A DNA stretch of 64,000 nucleotides from Christiangramia flava JLT2011 (GTDB lineage: Bacteria; Bacteroidota; Bacteroidia; Flavobacteriales; Flavobacteriaceae): contig NZ_CP016359.1 in the NCBI RefSeq assembly GCF_001951155.1, positions 1,202,001-1,266,000 of the forward strand, written 5' to 3'. This document shows positions 24,991 through 33,911 of this stretch, in pieces (position 1 is the first letter of the stretch; every line of letters begins with the position of its first letter). The notes beneath the pieces were generated by a model. That model saw nothing but the letters and a program-made list of their open reading frames with translations, was not told the DNA's origin and made no database searches. Both the position numbers and the translations under genes were made by a program.

Positions 24991-27900
24991 AAAGTCGCTA
25001 AATCTCTTATTACGGCCAAAATATCCTTACTACGTGTTTCTATAAGTAGGATTCTTTGCCGCACTTCATTTTCAGGTTTTTGATACCAAGAATAAAATCT
25101 TTTTATAATTTCTCGTATCTCATCTTCATTTTCAATATTTTGAATTGATTCAGGCTTGATGAATTTTAAAACATTTAGTCCATTCTCCTTCATATGTTTT
25201 TCAAAATACAGTTCGTACACCATCATGTCTAGAACGTCAGCTATATGAGAGGCTATCCTTTCATTTTTTGTATGACCTAAAATATCCTTATCACTATTGT
25301 AAAGAAATAATAGGTAAGACACTAAAGTTGTAAAGGGAGTTGCTGTATTAGTTTCTGCAATAGGTATTTCTGATAAAGGAGTTGCATATAATTCTAAAGT
25401 CTCTCCCTTTCTTTTTCCTCTGTAGTACAACCAGAAATAAATTAATTTACTATTTAGTAAGGCCAAGAGATATTTAGCACTCATCCTAGTTATGTTAGTT
25501 AAGAAGAACACATCTCTAGATGAGAAAACAGGTTTATCTGAATACGCAAAGTTATTTTTTAATGACCGATAAGGAACAATAATTTTATCCGTTGAATTGA
25601 AAATACTTAATTCCCTAGGCCGGTGAATACTGTACCAAGGCCAATTCGGTTCATTATATCTTAATTTTTGGTCATCGATTATAGGCTTAAACTTTTGAAG
25701 ATGTTGAATCAAGTTTGGAATCTTTCTTTCTTCCGTGTCCCAATTAGTGTAAATTAAAACATCACTACTTAAATCATAAGTATATTTTTTAATGTTGCTA
25801 TTCTTCACAAAAGGCTTAACGAGCGTTTTTTCGTAATCATTTAGAGATAGTGACTTTAGTTCACTTGGCGACAGAACAAATACCCCTTCATTTTTAACTA
25901 GGTTATTATTGAATTCTTTTAAATGTTTATTACTGATCTTACTTATGGTGATATCGCAACCAGAGTTAATATTTGCAAATTCGTTTAATCTACTGTGGTT
26001 GTCTTTAATGACATTGAGTATTCCAAATGTGGAACTTGTTTTAGATGAACTAATTCGAATATAACTTTTGTCCCCTTCAAAAATATTTTTTGAAACAAAA
26101 TAATTAGTCTCCCTATCCTTGTTCGATAAAATATCGGACAGAATCGAAGTGTCATAAAGAGCTTTTCTTTTTGTATTAATTATATTACATCCTACTCCCT
26201 CAAAATTTCCTTTTTTTAATATGGTAATTATATTATGTTGACCGTAGGCACTGTCAAATATTTTAAATTCATTAAAATTGACTAGTGTTAAGGGAGTGGT
26301 CTCTTCTTTAAAACTTCGACGTAAATTCAAAGCGCCATCAGCAGTAAGGTAATAGTTTGTTGTAATAAAAGTGCAAATACCTTTTTCCTTGAGCATTTCA
26401 AAACTTCGATGAAAAAAGAAGTAAAACAAATCCATTTTTGACTTGTAAAACTTTTTCAATGAGCCTTTTTTCACCTCCTGGAAAAGTTCTTTATTTCCTT
26501 TTTCGCCAAGATAAGGGGGGTTTGCGATAACAATATCAAAACCTGTTTCTTTATTTACAATTGGATTTAAAATCTCTGGAAAATCTAATCGCCAGTCAAA
26601 GTGTTCAAAAGCTCTTTGATTACTTTTTAAATCATCAACCTCCTTCAAGGTACGTTTCCATCTTTTTATTTCATTGACTCTTTCAGTTTGAGCTTTAGAT
26701 AACTTTTTACCTTTTTGTTCATGAAATGGATTGGCAGCTATCATTAATTCAAGCTTCTTACTTAGAATTTTAAGCTTAAGTTTTCTGATATCTCTACTTA
26801 ATAATATTTTTAAACTATTGTTTGCAGTAAAGTATTCTATCTGTTTTACAGAAATTTGTTTTAATAGGTTTTGTATATCTTCTTGAAATGGATTCCCAAA
26901 TAAATTATTCTGAGATCCTTCATCTTTTTCCCAATCAATTTCAATAATTTCATCTCCGAATTTACTTACAAGTGAATTACCTCCTACTATTTTATAAGCC
27001 AAATTAGGTAAAGGCTTTGGTTCTTCTTCATCTACAATTAAGCTTAACCAAAAACGTAATTTCGCAATGTCCACAGCTCCGTTTTCTATATCTACACCAT
27101 AAATAGAATTTTGAATGATATTTTCTTTGACAGTTGCTGGGCTCCATACTTTATAACCAAGGTCAAATGCGATTCTTTCTTTTAATGAGAAGATTTCCTG
27201 TAACATTCCCATCGGAAATGCACCGGACCCTATAGCAGGATCGCATATTTTAATTTTATCTAGTAAAGTATTTATGTCGGCTAGTTCTGTATTTGTTAGG
27301 TCTTCTCTATTTTTTTGCTTAACAAATTTGCTTACACTTTGCTTTGAGAAGGACTTATCGTTATTCAGATGCGTGGATAAATATTCTATAATCGATTCTT
27401 GAGTCATATAATGAACTATCTCCTTTGGCGTATAGAATGCCCCTTTATCTTTATTATCTTCTAACAAATTCTCGAAGATGTGTCCTAACATTTCAGGATC
27501 AACTGCTATGGTATGTTCCTCAGGACTATTTTCATAAATAGTAAAATTATATCGGTTGAAAAACTCGAAAAGATTGGCAAATAAATCGGAAGGAAACTCT
27601 AAAAGATCAAACTTCTCAGTTTCCTTTTCGAACAATCCTCCGTTCAGGTATGGAATTTTTACCACTGCCTCATCAGGCATGATAAAATTATCTTGCGTTC
27701 TTTCTTTATTCAGCGTTTCGTAAAATAATTTAGTTAACCAATTAGAGTAGAAATTATCATCCGCCCCGGCATTATAAAAAAAGTTTTCCATAAAATTCTT
27801 ATCACCATCAGCTAATTTATAGTTGCCTGTAGGTGATCCCATCCATCCTTTTTTCTGAAGAAAGTAAAGAAACACGATTTGCCCTAAGAGTTTCTTACAA

Positions 27901-28634
27901 AAGTCCCTAGCTGCCTTCTTATCACTGTTAAACACCGAAGTGAGAAAGGGCGATGGATCTTGAACTTCTACTAGTTTATATTTCCCACCTTTCTTTTGGA
28001 ATTCCTCTCCAGTAAGGTATCTAACAAAATTACCATAGTGTGTCTCACGGTACTCTTCAAAAAACTTTTCTGACATTGCTTCCACCGCGAAAGCTTCTTG
28101 AATATTTTTAACTTTTAATTCAAGTTGGTTGTCAAGAACCTGGAAACGATCTAAAGCAGTTCTATAAGATTCGTCTTTGTCCCCAAAGACATAAGTGTAT
28201 CTTTTAGGATTAGTTTCTTCAGTAACAACCTGTCCATCTTCAAAAAAGCTATCATACGCTATAAAGGAAAAGCGCCAATGTTTTTCGACAGTATTCTCAT
28301 ATTTAAAGACAGCAAAAACAGCATTGTTACCTATTATCAATTTCTTAACTAGAGCTCCTAAACCTACTCTAGCTATTTTTACCTGCCTAAAGTCTTCAAC
28401 CGTAACTTCGTATAACTCAACTTTTCGATCATCAAAAGTTGTAAACTCACCAAATTTAATTACCTCTTTGGCTGTTCGTCTATCAGTTTCTGTCAATTCG
28501 ATTCTTTGCTCTCCTTCTTTACTATAGAGAGTAAAGTTTTTAGTGGATTTTTGGAAAATTGGTCTTAGAACTTCGCTTTCAAACGTCTTTCTAGAATATT
28601 GATTTTTAAATATTTGTTGTAAAACTATATCCAT
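24987..28634 (-). CDS. Eco57I-type N6-adenine DNA methyltransferase, large (type IIG-like)
   Basis: A 1215-residue protein. An N-terminal region of about 350 residues of uncertain role precedes a gamma-class methylase core with SAM motif DPAIGSGAF at 465-473, GVDIENGAVDIAKLRFWLSL, and catalytic NPPY at 705-708. The C-terminal half (about 850-1100) looks like a TaqI-like target-recognition domain (SSRDVFFLTN, LYATPLSEIPIAE). Size and layout match Eco57I/type IIG and DISARM DrmMI-type enzymes. I cannot find a convincing PD-(D/E)xK nuclease in the N terminus. It likely marks host DNA. Its ATG shares one base with the helicase stop (TAATG) and its end overlaps the ATPase start by 4 bases. Confidence 0.88.
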   Translation of the reverse strand: MDIVLQQIFKNQYSRKTFESEVLRPIFQKSTKNFTLYSKEGEQRIELTETDRRTAKEVIKFGEFTTFDDRKVELYEVTVEDFRQVKIARVGLGALVKKLIIGNNAVFAVFKYENTVEKHWRFSFIAYDSFFEDGQVVTEETNPKRYTYVFGDKDESYRTALDRFQVLDNQLELKVKNIQEAFAVEAMSEKFFEEYRETHYGNFVRYLTGEEFQKKGGKYKLVEVQDPSPFLTSVFNSDKKAARDFCKKLLGQIVFLYFLQKKGWMGSPTGNYKLADGDKNFMENFFYNAGADDNFYSNWLTKLFYETLNKERTQDNFIMPDEAVVKIPYLNGGLFEKETEKFDLLEFPSDLFANLFEFFNRYNFTIYENSPEEHTIAVDPEMLGHIFENLLEDNKDKGAFYTPKEIVHYMTQESIIEYLSTHLNNDKSFSKQSVSKFVKQKNREDLTNTELADINTLLDKIKICDPAIGSGAFPMGMLQEIFSLKERIAFDLGYKVWSPATVKENIIQNSIYGVDIENGAVDIAKLRFWLSLIVDEEEPKPLPNLAYKIVGGNSLVSKFGDEIIEIDWEKDEGSQNNLFGNPFQEDIQNLLKQISVKQIEYFTANNSLKILLSRDIRKLKLKILSKKLELMIAANPFHEQKGKKLSKAQTERVNEIKRWKRTLKEVDDLKSNQRAFEHFDWRLDFPEILNPIVNKETGFDIVIANPPYLGEKGNKELFQEVKKGSLKKFYKSKMDLFYFFFHRSFEMLKEKGICTFITTNYYLTADGALNLRRSFKEETTPLTLVNFNEFKIFDSAYGQHNIITILKKGNFEGVGCNIINTKRKALYDTSILSDILSNKDRETNYFVSKNIFEGDKSYIRISSSKTSSTFGILNVIKDNHSRLNEFANINSGCDITISKISNKHLKEFNNNLVKNEGVFVLSPSELKSLSLNDYEKTLVKPFVKNSNIKKYTYDLSSDVLIYTNWDTEERKIPNLIQHLQKFKPIIDDQKLRYNEPNWPWYSIHRPRELSIFNSTDKIIVPYRSLKNNFAYSDKPVFSSRDVFFLTNITRMSAKYLLALLNSKLIYFWLYYRGKRKGETLELYATPLSEIPIAETNTATPFTTLVSYLLFLYNSDKDILGHTKNERIASHIADVLDMMVYELYFEKHMKENGLNVLKFIKPESIQNIENEDEIREIIKRFYSWYQKPENEVRQRILLIETRSKDILAVIRDLATL

Positions 28635-31600
28635 TAGGTTCTTTCAATATAGGATTCGGAAATTACTATTTGGGGTTTACTGAAAAGTGACTTTCTCTGT
28701 TCTTTAGTGTGGCCGGCACCACTAAAGTTCATTTTTTTCAAAACATCATGATATAGGTTATCTATAACCTTCTGAGGATCATTTTCCGTGTTTTGTTTAA
28801 AAAATTTATTTAGCTTGTTCGGTAGTTGGCGGTGGGATCCTTTGTAAATCTCATCCAGCGCTCTTTTTAGTTGATCCTTGGAAAAATCATCATTCGCAAT
28901 ACCAATAAAAAATTCAAGTCTACTTACTACCCTTTTTTCGGCGGCTGAAAGCTGAGACTTAGTAACGTTTTTAGTCTCGACGTTCTTTGTAATGGTTTTG
29001 AAGTGGTTTAAGGCTTTAGAGACTTGATGATGATGATTTTTCGGTAGTTTAAAGGAATTTTCTTCTACTCTGGCCTTAAAGATTTTAGCAGCGTTAACAA
29101 AAGTTAGCTCACTTACCACATCATTTTCATCAGTTTTGTAAAAAACCCCTGGATGCCCAGCACTTTTGATATATGTTATAGATGAGCTTGCTACATCAAA
29201 AAATGAATCTATCTTCGTAGAATCTCTTGCAGTCCTCGATTTTTTAGGAATAGACTTTATTTTGTTAAAATGAGATTGGCTATTCTTTTTAAAGTCTCTC
29301 AATTCTTGTAAAAAGACCAAAGTTTCATTGACCTCTTCTTTTAATTTAGAACCATAAAGTCCTGCTTCTCCAACTTCCTCAAGTTGAGAGTATATCTGAC
29401 TATCTTCTCCAAAAGCAGAGTGAAAAGCTTGAAGCTTTTTAATTGCTGTATTTGTAAGCCGGATCTGATTATCGGACTTATCAGAAGGATAGAAGTTGTA
29501 CACGTTGATTGATTCTGCCTCAGTACCTATTCTATTGACTCGGCCGATTCTTTGCATTAACCTAGTAGAGTTCCAAGGCACATCATAGTTAACAATAACG
29601 TTCGATCTATGCAGGTTAACTCCTTCCGCTAATACTTCTGTCGTAAATATGATATCATAATCATCTTTCCATTCATGTCGATCCAGATTAGCATCAAAGT
29701 TTTGAACGATCGTGGAGTGCTTATCTTTTCTGTTATCTGCACTTATTGAAATAATCTTTTTTACTCCAATATCTTTTAGTGAATCGCTTAAATAATCTAT
29801 TGTTTCCTTAGATTCTGAAAAAATGACTAGTTTCCCAGTTAAATTATTTTTCTTGTTTAGAAAAACAGGTTTCAAATCTTTAAGAAATTTTTCAAGTTTT
29901 GGATCATAATCTACCTTATTCCATCTCTCAACTAGATTGGAAATCATTTTTTCATCTTCTTTTAATAGCAATAGGAAGTCTTCTTTGAAATCCTGATTTT
30001 GAAAGATGACATTATTCCCACCTTTTTCATTCATCTTCTCTTCTAGTGCTTCTTCATTTCCATCATTCAAGTATTTATTTACATCAACATCAGGCGCTAT
30101 ATACACCTTATCTTTTTCGAACATATTAATCATATGTACTGTATTACGGTGTAGTCTACGAAGAGACTTTTTGAAAGCGAAGAAACTACTTTCCAACCTT
30201 TTTATAAGTAGCGTTTTCATTATGGCTGAAAGCCTATTGGCAATATCCTCTACATTTCCGTATCTTTTTCTATCTTCTTCATTTACTAAAAACCCTATGG
30301 CTCTGTACCTATAAAAGCCTATACCATCTACCTTATTTTTGTCTTCATCCAAAGAAGTGAGGAGGGTGATAGTTTCATCAAAAAGCAGACTTAAGTTATC
30401 GTCAAATTCATATTTAACCTCGTTTGGTGGATTTATTTTCGGAAATTTAATTCCTTGTAGTTCGATATCTTTTCTAAAGTCATCATTATTTAAAATATCT
30501 GTTCTAGTCCTTCTAATAACTAATGGCTCTATTACCTTATCCCTAATTTTGTCAAAGATTCGTTTAAGTTTTTCAACATTTAAGATTCTTTCTTTCTTCA
30601 GGTCATCATACTCATCTTTAAGTGGTTGAAAAAAGCCCTGTAAATCTTTAATGCTTGGCAAGTTTGAATTACGCTTATCTTGGAAGAGGTATATTTGATT
30701 TTCAATATCGGAAGGATGGTTATTCAGAGGCGTTGCCGATAAGAGCATGACCTTTTTACGAATATCTCCATTTGCTCCTGGAATTTTTCTATCTGTCTTA
30801 GCAATAGTTTGAAGTTTCTCATACATCGCCGAGGTGTCTGTCCTGAATTTATGAGCCTCATCAATTATAATTAAATCGTACTCCTGAGGATCTGGATAAT
30901 TTAAATTTCTTCCATCAATCACTTTGTGTAGGCTACCAGTCGAAACGAAGTAGGTATTTTGCCTTACATGAAAATCTTTAATCGTTGTTTTCCAGTTTTG
31001 TTCGAGAGCAGGTGGATAAACGATTAGTATTTTTGAGTGATATCCATTTTCATAAACAAATTTCTTGGCAATTATTGAGGCAATAACAGTTTTACCTAAA
31101 CCAACTACATCTGCTAAGAAAAAGCCATTATATTTCATTAATTTTTCATAGCCTTCTATTGCAGCTTCAGCTTGATAGGTTAGTCTTTTGTACTTATCTG
31201 GCAGTAATAAATCTATATTGGTCGGATCATATTCTATTCTAGTTCCAAAATATTCTATAAGCAACTTAATATAGATTTCAAATGGTGTAAAATCTTCATT
31301 TAAATAAGTCTCTTCTTTAAGCTTCCCAATATCAACAGGCAGAATATCAATAGCCTCGTTCCACAAGCTTTCAAATTCTTCTGAAGCAAATTTTATATCA
31401 TCGTAGTCACGTAGTTCTACATTGAATTCATAGTTGGACTTTTCTCTTGAACCTAATCCTGGCTCCGTTAAATTAGATGAGCCTGTAATTACACTACCCG
31501 CTGAATGGCTATTAAAGTTTTTTGGCTTAAATATGTAAATCTTAGCATGAAGATTTTTTTCGGGATGAGCTTTGATTACAATCTTCTTGTCTACAACATC

Positions 31601-31945
31601 CTTAATAAATTGAATAACTCCGTTTTCTATCTCTTCGGAATAGTCAGCATCCTGAATATCATTTTTTAACCTTGCAAGAAATTGATCTTTGGTTTCCTTT
31701 GGGTCCATTAAATACTGCTGACCAACAGAATGATACTTTTCTAAAAGTAAGTCTACATTAATCCCAACAAGAACTCTTATCTCCGGTATATTATCAAGGA
31801 ATGGCCTTATTTTAAAATATCCTGTTGCCCTAAAATAGCCAACAAGAGCGTCAAAATGGTGAATATTAGGAAGGTTTTGAAATACACCTTCAAACTTCTT
31901 TAATAAGCTGTTGTCTGATTTATTAGTAAAAAACTTTGTTGACAT
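28634..31945 (-). CDS. PLD-domain SNF2-like helicase, candidate restriction subunit
   Basis: A 1103-residue protein. Residues about 20-200 form a phospholipase-D-like nuclease domain with H133-x-K135 (NLHAKIYIF) and GSSNLTEPGL at 155-164; the usual HKD aspartate is Lys140. An SF2/SNF2 helicase follows: Walker A GLGKT at 282-286, DEAH at 362-365, SATPLNN at 403-409, and motif VI LMQRIGRVNRIG near residue 800. The last 250 residues are charged and unassigned. Such PLD-helicases resemble DISARM-type and NgoAVII-like restriction machinery. As first gene of the operon it probably translocates along and cuts unmodified DNA. That role is inferred. Confidence 0.88.
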   Translation of the reverse strand: MSTKFFTNKSDNSLLKKFEGVFQNLPNIHHFDALVGYFRATGYFKIRPFLDNIPEIRVLVGINVDLLLEKYHSVGQQYLMDPKETKDQFLARLKNDIQDADYSEEIENGVIQFIKDVVDKKIVIKAHPEKNLHAKIYIFKPKNFNSHSAGSVITGSSNLTEPGLGSREKSNYEFNVELRDYDDIKFASEEFESLWNEAIDILPVDIGKLKEETYLNEDFTPFEIYIKLLIEYFGTRIEYDPTNIDLLLPDKYKRLTYQAEAAIEGYEKLMKYNGFFLADVVGLGKTVIASIIAKKFVYENGYHSKILIVYPPALEQNWKTTIKDFHVRQNTYFVSTGSLHKVIDGRNLNYPDPQEYDLIIIDEAHKFRTDTSAMYEKLQTIAKTDRKIPGANGDIRKKVMLLSATPLNNHPSDIENQIYLFQDKRNSNLPSIKDLQGFFQPLKDEYDDLKKERILNVEKLKRIFDKIRDKVIEPLVIRRTRTDILNNDDFRKDIELQGIKFPKINPPNEVKYEFDDNLSLLFDETITLLTSLDEDKNKVDGIGFYRYRAIGFLVNEEDRKRYGNVEDIANRLSAIMKTLLIKRLESSFFAFKKSLRRLHRNTVHMINMFEKDKVYIAPDVDVNKYLNDGNEEALEEKMNEKGGNNVIFQNQDFKEDFLLLLKEDEKMISNLVERWNKVDYDPKLEKFLKDLKPVFLNKKNNLTGKLVIFSESKETIDYLSDSLKDIGVKKIISISADNRKDKHSTIVQNFDANLDRHEWKDDYDIIFTTEVLAEGVNLHRSNVIVNYDVPWNSTRLMQRIGRVNRIGTEAESINVYNFYPSDKSDNQIRLTNTAIKKLQAFHSAFGEDSQIYSQLEEVGEAGLYGSKLKEEVNETLVFLQELRDFKKNSQSHFNKIKSIPKKSRTARDSTKIDSFFDVASSSITYIKSAGHPGVFYKTDENDVVSELTFVNAAKIFKARVEENSFKLPKNHHHQVSKALNHFKTITKNVETKNVTKSQLSAAEKRVVSRLEFFIGIANDDFSKDQLKRALDEIYKGSHRQLPNKLNKFFKQNTENDPQKVIDNLYHDVLKKMNFSGAGHTKEQRKSLFSKPQIVISESYIERT

Positions 31946-32076
31946 TAATCTTTATAAGTTAGGATAAATTAAGAATTTTTCCCAAATGATACGATTTGAG
32001 TAGGAACGGTAAATTTAAAATTTTAAAACTTTGATAGATTGTTTAACTTGGAAAAGTTTATTTCAATAATACCAAA

Positions 32077-32679
32077 TTGGAAGATATATCCATAAAACAG
32101 GCTCTATTCGATCTTTTTTCAATTTCAGATCAACTAATCCATTTGAAAATGGAAGCTCAAGAATATTGGGAGTTAATTGATTTCATTAAATCAAAGGATT
32201 TCTATTCTGATGATAATGTCAGATATCCAACACTAAAGGAAGTCGAGAAATTAACAGGCTTAAAAACTTATCAGTTAAGAAAACAAATCAAAGGTCTATA
32301 CTCATTAATGATCGAGCAAGAGGGACTTCTAAATTTTGATAAGATAGAATATAATCTTCACATAAGGATCTTCAAAAAACATCACTACCTAAAATTAAAA
32401 CACCTTGCAAGTATACCGAGAATAGGTGAACGATTTGAGATCAGGTTCATTAAAGCTAAGCTTGATTTTACAGTTTTTTATGTTAGTGATATATCACAAA
32501 GATTAGAAAGTAATAAGCAAATAGTTGATATATTCCTTAAAGCAGGTTTCAATAATAAATATATTGATCTAAGAAAAGACAAAGCTGAAGCACTTGGAGA
32601 GATTCCTTTTATACATAGATTAGAGGATTGGGAGCTTCAAGATAAATTAAGAAATAGGGAGCTAGATACAAATTTATAG
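32077..32679 (+). CDS. Divergent gene next to the defence operon, possible DNA-binding protein
   Basis: A 200-residue protein with no catalytic motif. Residues about 45-70 (YPTLKEVEKLTGLKTYQLRK) look like a helix-turn-helix. The listed start is TTG at 32077; an ATG 24 codons later (32149) is the alternative, and no ATG lies upstream in frame. It is transcribed away from the helicase gene across a 131-bp shared spacer, the usual position of an operon regulator. Function is otherwise unknown. Confidence 0.55.
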   Translation: MEDISIKQALFDLFSISDQLIHLKMEAQEYWELIDFIKSKDFYSDDNVRYPTLKEVEKLTGLKTYQLRKQIKGLYSLMIEQEGLLNFDKIEYNLHIRIFKKHHYLKLKHLASIPRIGERFEIRFIKAKLDFTVFYVSDISQRLESNKQIVDIFLKAGFNNKYIDLRKDKAEALGEIPFIHRLEDWELQDKLRNRELDTNL

Positions 32680-32709
32680 ATGAAATATTATCCCGTTTGA
32701 GTATGTGAA

Positions 32710-32758
32710 AAATAAAAATACAGTTATTTCAGTCTATGACCGAGATGTATTTTTATTT
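32710..32758. repeat. 13-bp perfect inverted repeat downstream of the divergent gene
   Basis: AAATAAAAATACA (32710-32722) is exactly inverted as TGTATTTTTATTT (32746-32758) around a 23-nt spacer, 31 bases after the stop at 32679. The stem is AT-rich, so it could be a weak terminator or a protein site. The rest of 32680-32892 shows no gene. Confidence 0.5.
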
Positions 32759-32892
32759 CAAGTTAAAGCATCAGAAATTATTGTAGCCTCGTGAGAGGAT
32801 TAAAAGAATGAGTCAAACTTCTGGAAGTCTTGGGAAAGGACCGTGTTTATACTTTTCGCTAATCACCTTAAATAAAACGATATTCCAAATAA

Positions 32893-33645
32893 ATGAAACA
32901 TATAGAAAGTATTAAAGAATTAGAACAGAATCTAGAGACAGTAGAGTTTTATCTATCGGAAGGAACAAATTCTGAAAACAATAAGACAACCAAACTAATT
33001 CGTGCTGGAGCTTGCTTTGTAGCATATAAAATTGACGACGAGCTAAGGTTTGCACCCAGTAGATTTGTAGGTTATAAAAACAATAAATTGGAAAAACACT
33101 TTAACTCGGAAAAAGACGGGCGTGAGACAAATGTTATAATCGAAAAATTGTTAGACAACAAACTCGGAATTAATGAGAAGTTAGAAATTTCGTTTCTGAA
33201 ATATTGTCGAAATCTCGGAATAGAACCATATAAGAAAAAGAGAAAATATTGGACACACAATTTGTCACAAGATTTTAAAGCGAATGTGAACTTAGAAGGT
33301 GACTTTCCTGAAGGAAGAATAATTGAGCGAAAACATAAATTTCGTGAGCGTAATTCAAGAGTTTCTCAAATCGCAAAGGAGAATTTCAAGAATCAACATG
33401 GTCGGTTGTTTTGTCAAATTTGTGAATTCGACTTTGAGAAGGAGTACGGAGAAATTGGTGTAGATTTCATTGAAGCCCACCACACAATTCCAGTTAGCGA
33501 AATGCAAAAAGGACATTTAACCAAAATTGAGGATCTGGCAATGCTATGTTCGAATTGTCACAAAATGGTACATAAAAGAAGGCCTTGGTTAGAAATGGCG
33601 GAGTTGAAACAATTGCGTAATAAAGTGAATGATAATACAAATTAA
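32893..33645 (+). CDS. HNH endonuclease, McrA-like (possible type IV restriction)
   Basis: A 250-residue protein. The C-terminal third is an HNH nuclease: CQICEFDFEKEYG (first Cys pair), DFIEAHHTIPVSE (HH catalytic strand), LAMLCSNCHKMVH (second Cys pair and the final His), so zinc ligands and catalytic His are present. The N-terminal 150 residues (AGACFVAYKIDDELRFAPSR, FVGY) are a separate domain shared by many McrA-like proteins and might recognise DNA. McrA-type nucleases cut modified phage DNA. It is the last gene before attR, apart from the methylase operon, so it is likely an independent cargo gene. Confidence 0.78.
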   Translation: MKHIESIKELEQNLETVEFYLSEGTNSENNKTTKLIRAGACFVAYKIDDELRFAPSRFVGYKNNKLEKHFNSEKDGRETNVIIEKLLDNKLGINEKLEISFLKYCRNLGIEPYKKKRKYWTHNLSQDFKANVNLEGDFPEGRIIERKHKFRERNSRVSQIAKENFKNQHGRLFCQICEFDFEKEYGEIGVDFIEAHHTIPVSEMQKGHLTKIEDLAMLCSNCHKMVHKRRPWLEMAELKQLRNKVNDNTN

Positions 33646-33823
33646 TAGGAATGCTGGTTGTCGAATAAAATCTACAATTAAGTAATATGTATTAAACAAT
33701 TAGAAAATAGAGTAAATCTTTATAATCATGTTTGCTATAGAATACGCTTAAGTTTTTTCCAGTTCAGTTAATTCCAAAAATGTTTCTTTTCCTAAAATCC
33801 TAATTTTAAAATCGTGCGACTTA

Positions 33824-33842
33824 CTCCAAATTTCTCCAAAGG
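33824..33842 (+). repeat. Candidate right integrase arm sites
   Basis: CTCCAAATT (33824-33832) and CTCCAAAGG (33834-33842) lie 20-38 bases inside attR and resemble the CTCTAAATT pair near attL. The function is inferred. Apart from these, 33646-33861 has no gene that I can support. Confidence 0.3.
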
Positions 33843-33861
33843 AATCTAAAGTGATTAGCTT

Positions 33862-33875
33862 CTGGAGGCACCACC
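33862..33875 (+). repeat. attR: second copy of the 14-bp tRNA-Phe tail
   Basis: CTGGAGGCACCACC identical to 9352-9365, without the rest of a tRNA. It marks the right junction of the element with the chromosome. Confidence 0.88.
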
Positions 33876-33880
33876 TTTAA

Positions 33881-33911
33881 AAACCCGTTTCATGGAAACG
33901 GGTTTTTTTAT
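33881..33911 (+). terminator. Original tRNA-Phe terminator, now beyond attR
   Basis: AAACCCGTTTC (33881-33891), loop ATG, GAAACGGGTTT (33895-33905) with T run. Perfect 11-bp stem five bases after the attR core. The spacing to the tRNA tail equals that expected for the tRNA's own terminator before integration. No gene is seen between here and the Kelch start at 34060. Confidence 0.85.

Larger units (their letters stand above)
9366..33875. mobile_element. tRNA-Phe-integrated genomic island of about 24.5 kb
   Basis: The region between the two 14-bp repeats (one repeat copy included) carries a tyrosine integrase, a replication module, structured non-coding DNA and defence-like cargo. It is visibly more AT-rich than both flanks. 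Gene content on either side is ordinary flavobacterial chromosome. No relaxase, type IV secretion, capsid or terminase gene is recognisable, so it is best described as an integrative element of unknown mobility (IME or satellite-like), not as an ICE or prophage. Confidence 0.85.

Noticed and set aside
23062..31945. Complete DISARM or BREX system
   Set aside because: Only a helicase and methylase of comparable types are present. DrmA/DrmB/DrmC and PglZ/BrxC-like proteins are missing.
9366..33875. Prophage or conjugative-element identity
   Set aside because: No terminase, portal, capsid, tail, relaxase or type IV secretion genes are recognisable between the att repeats.
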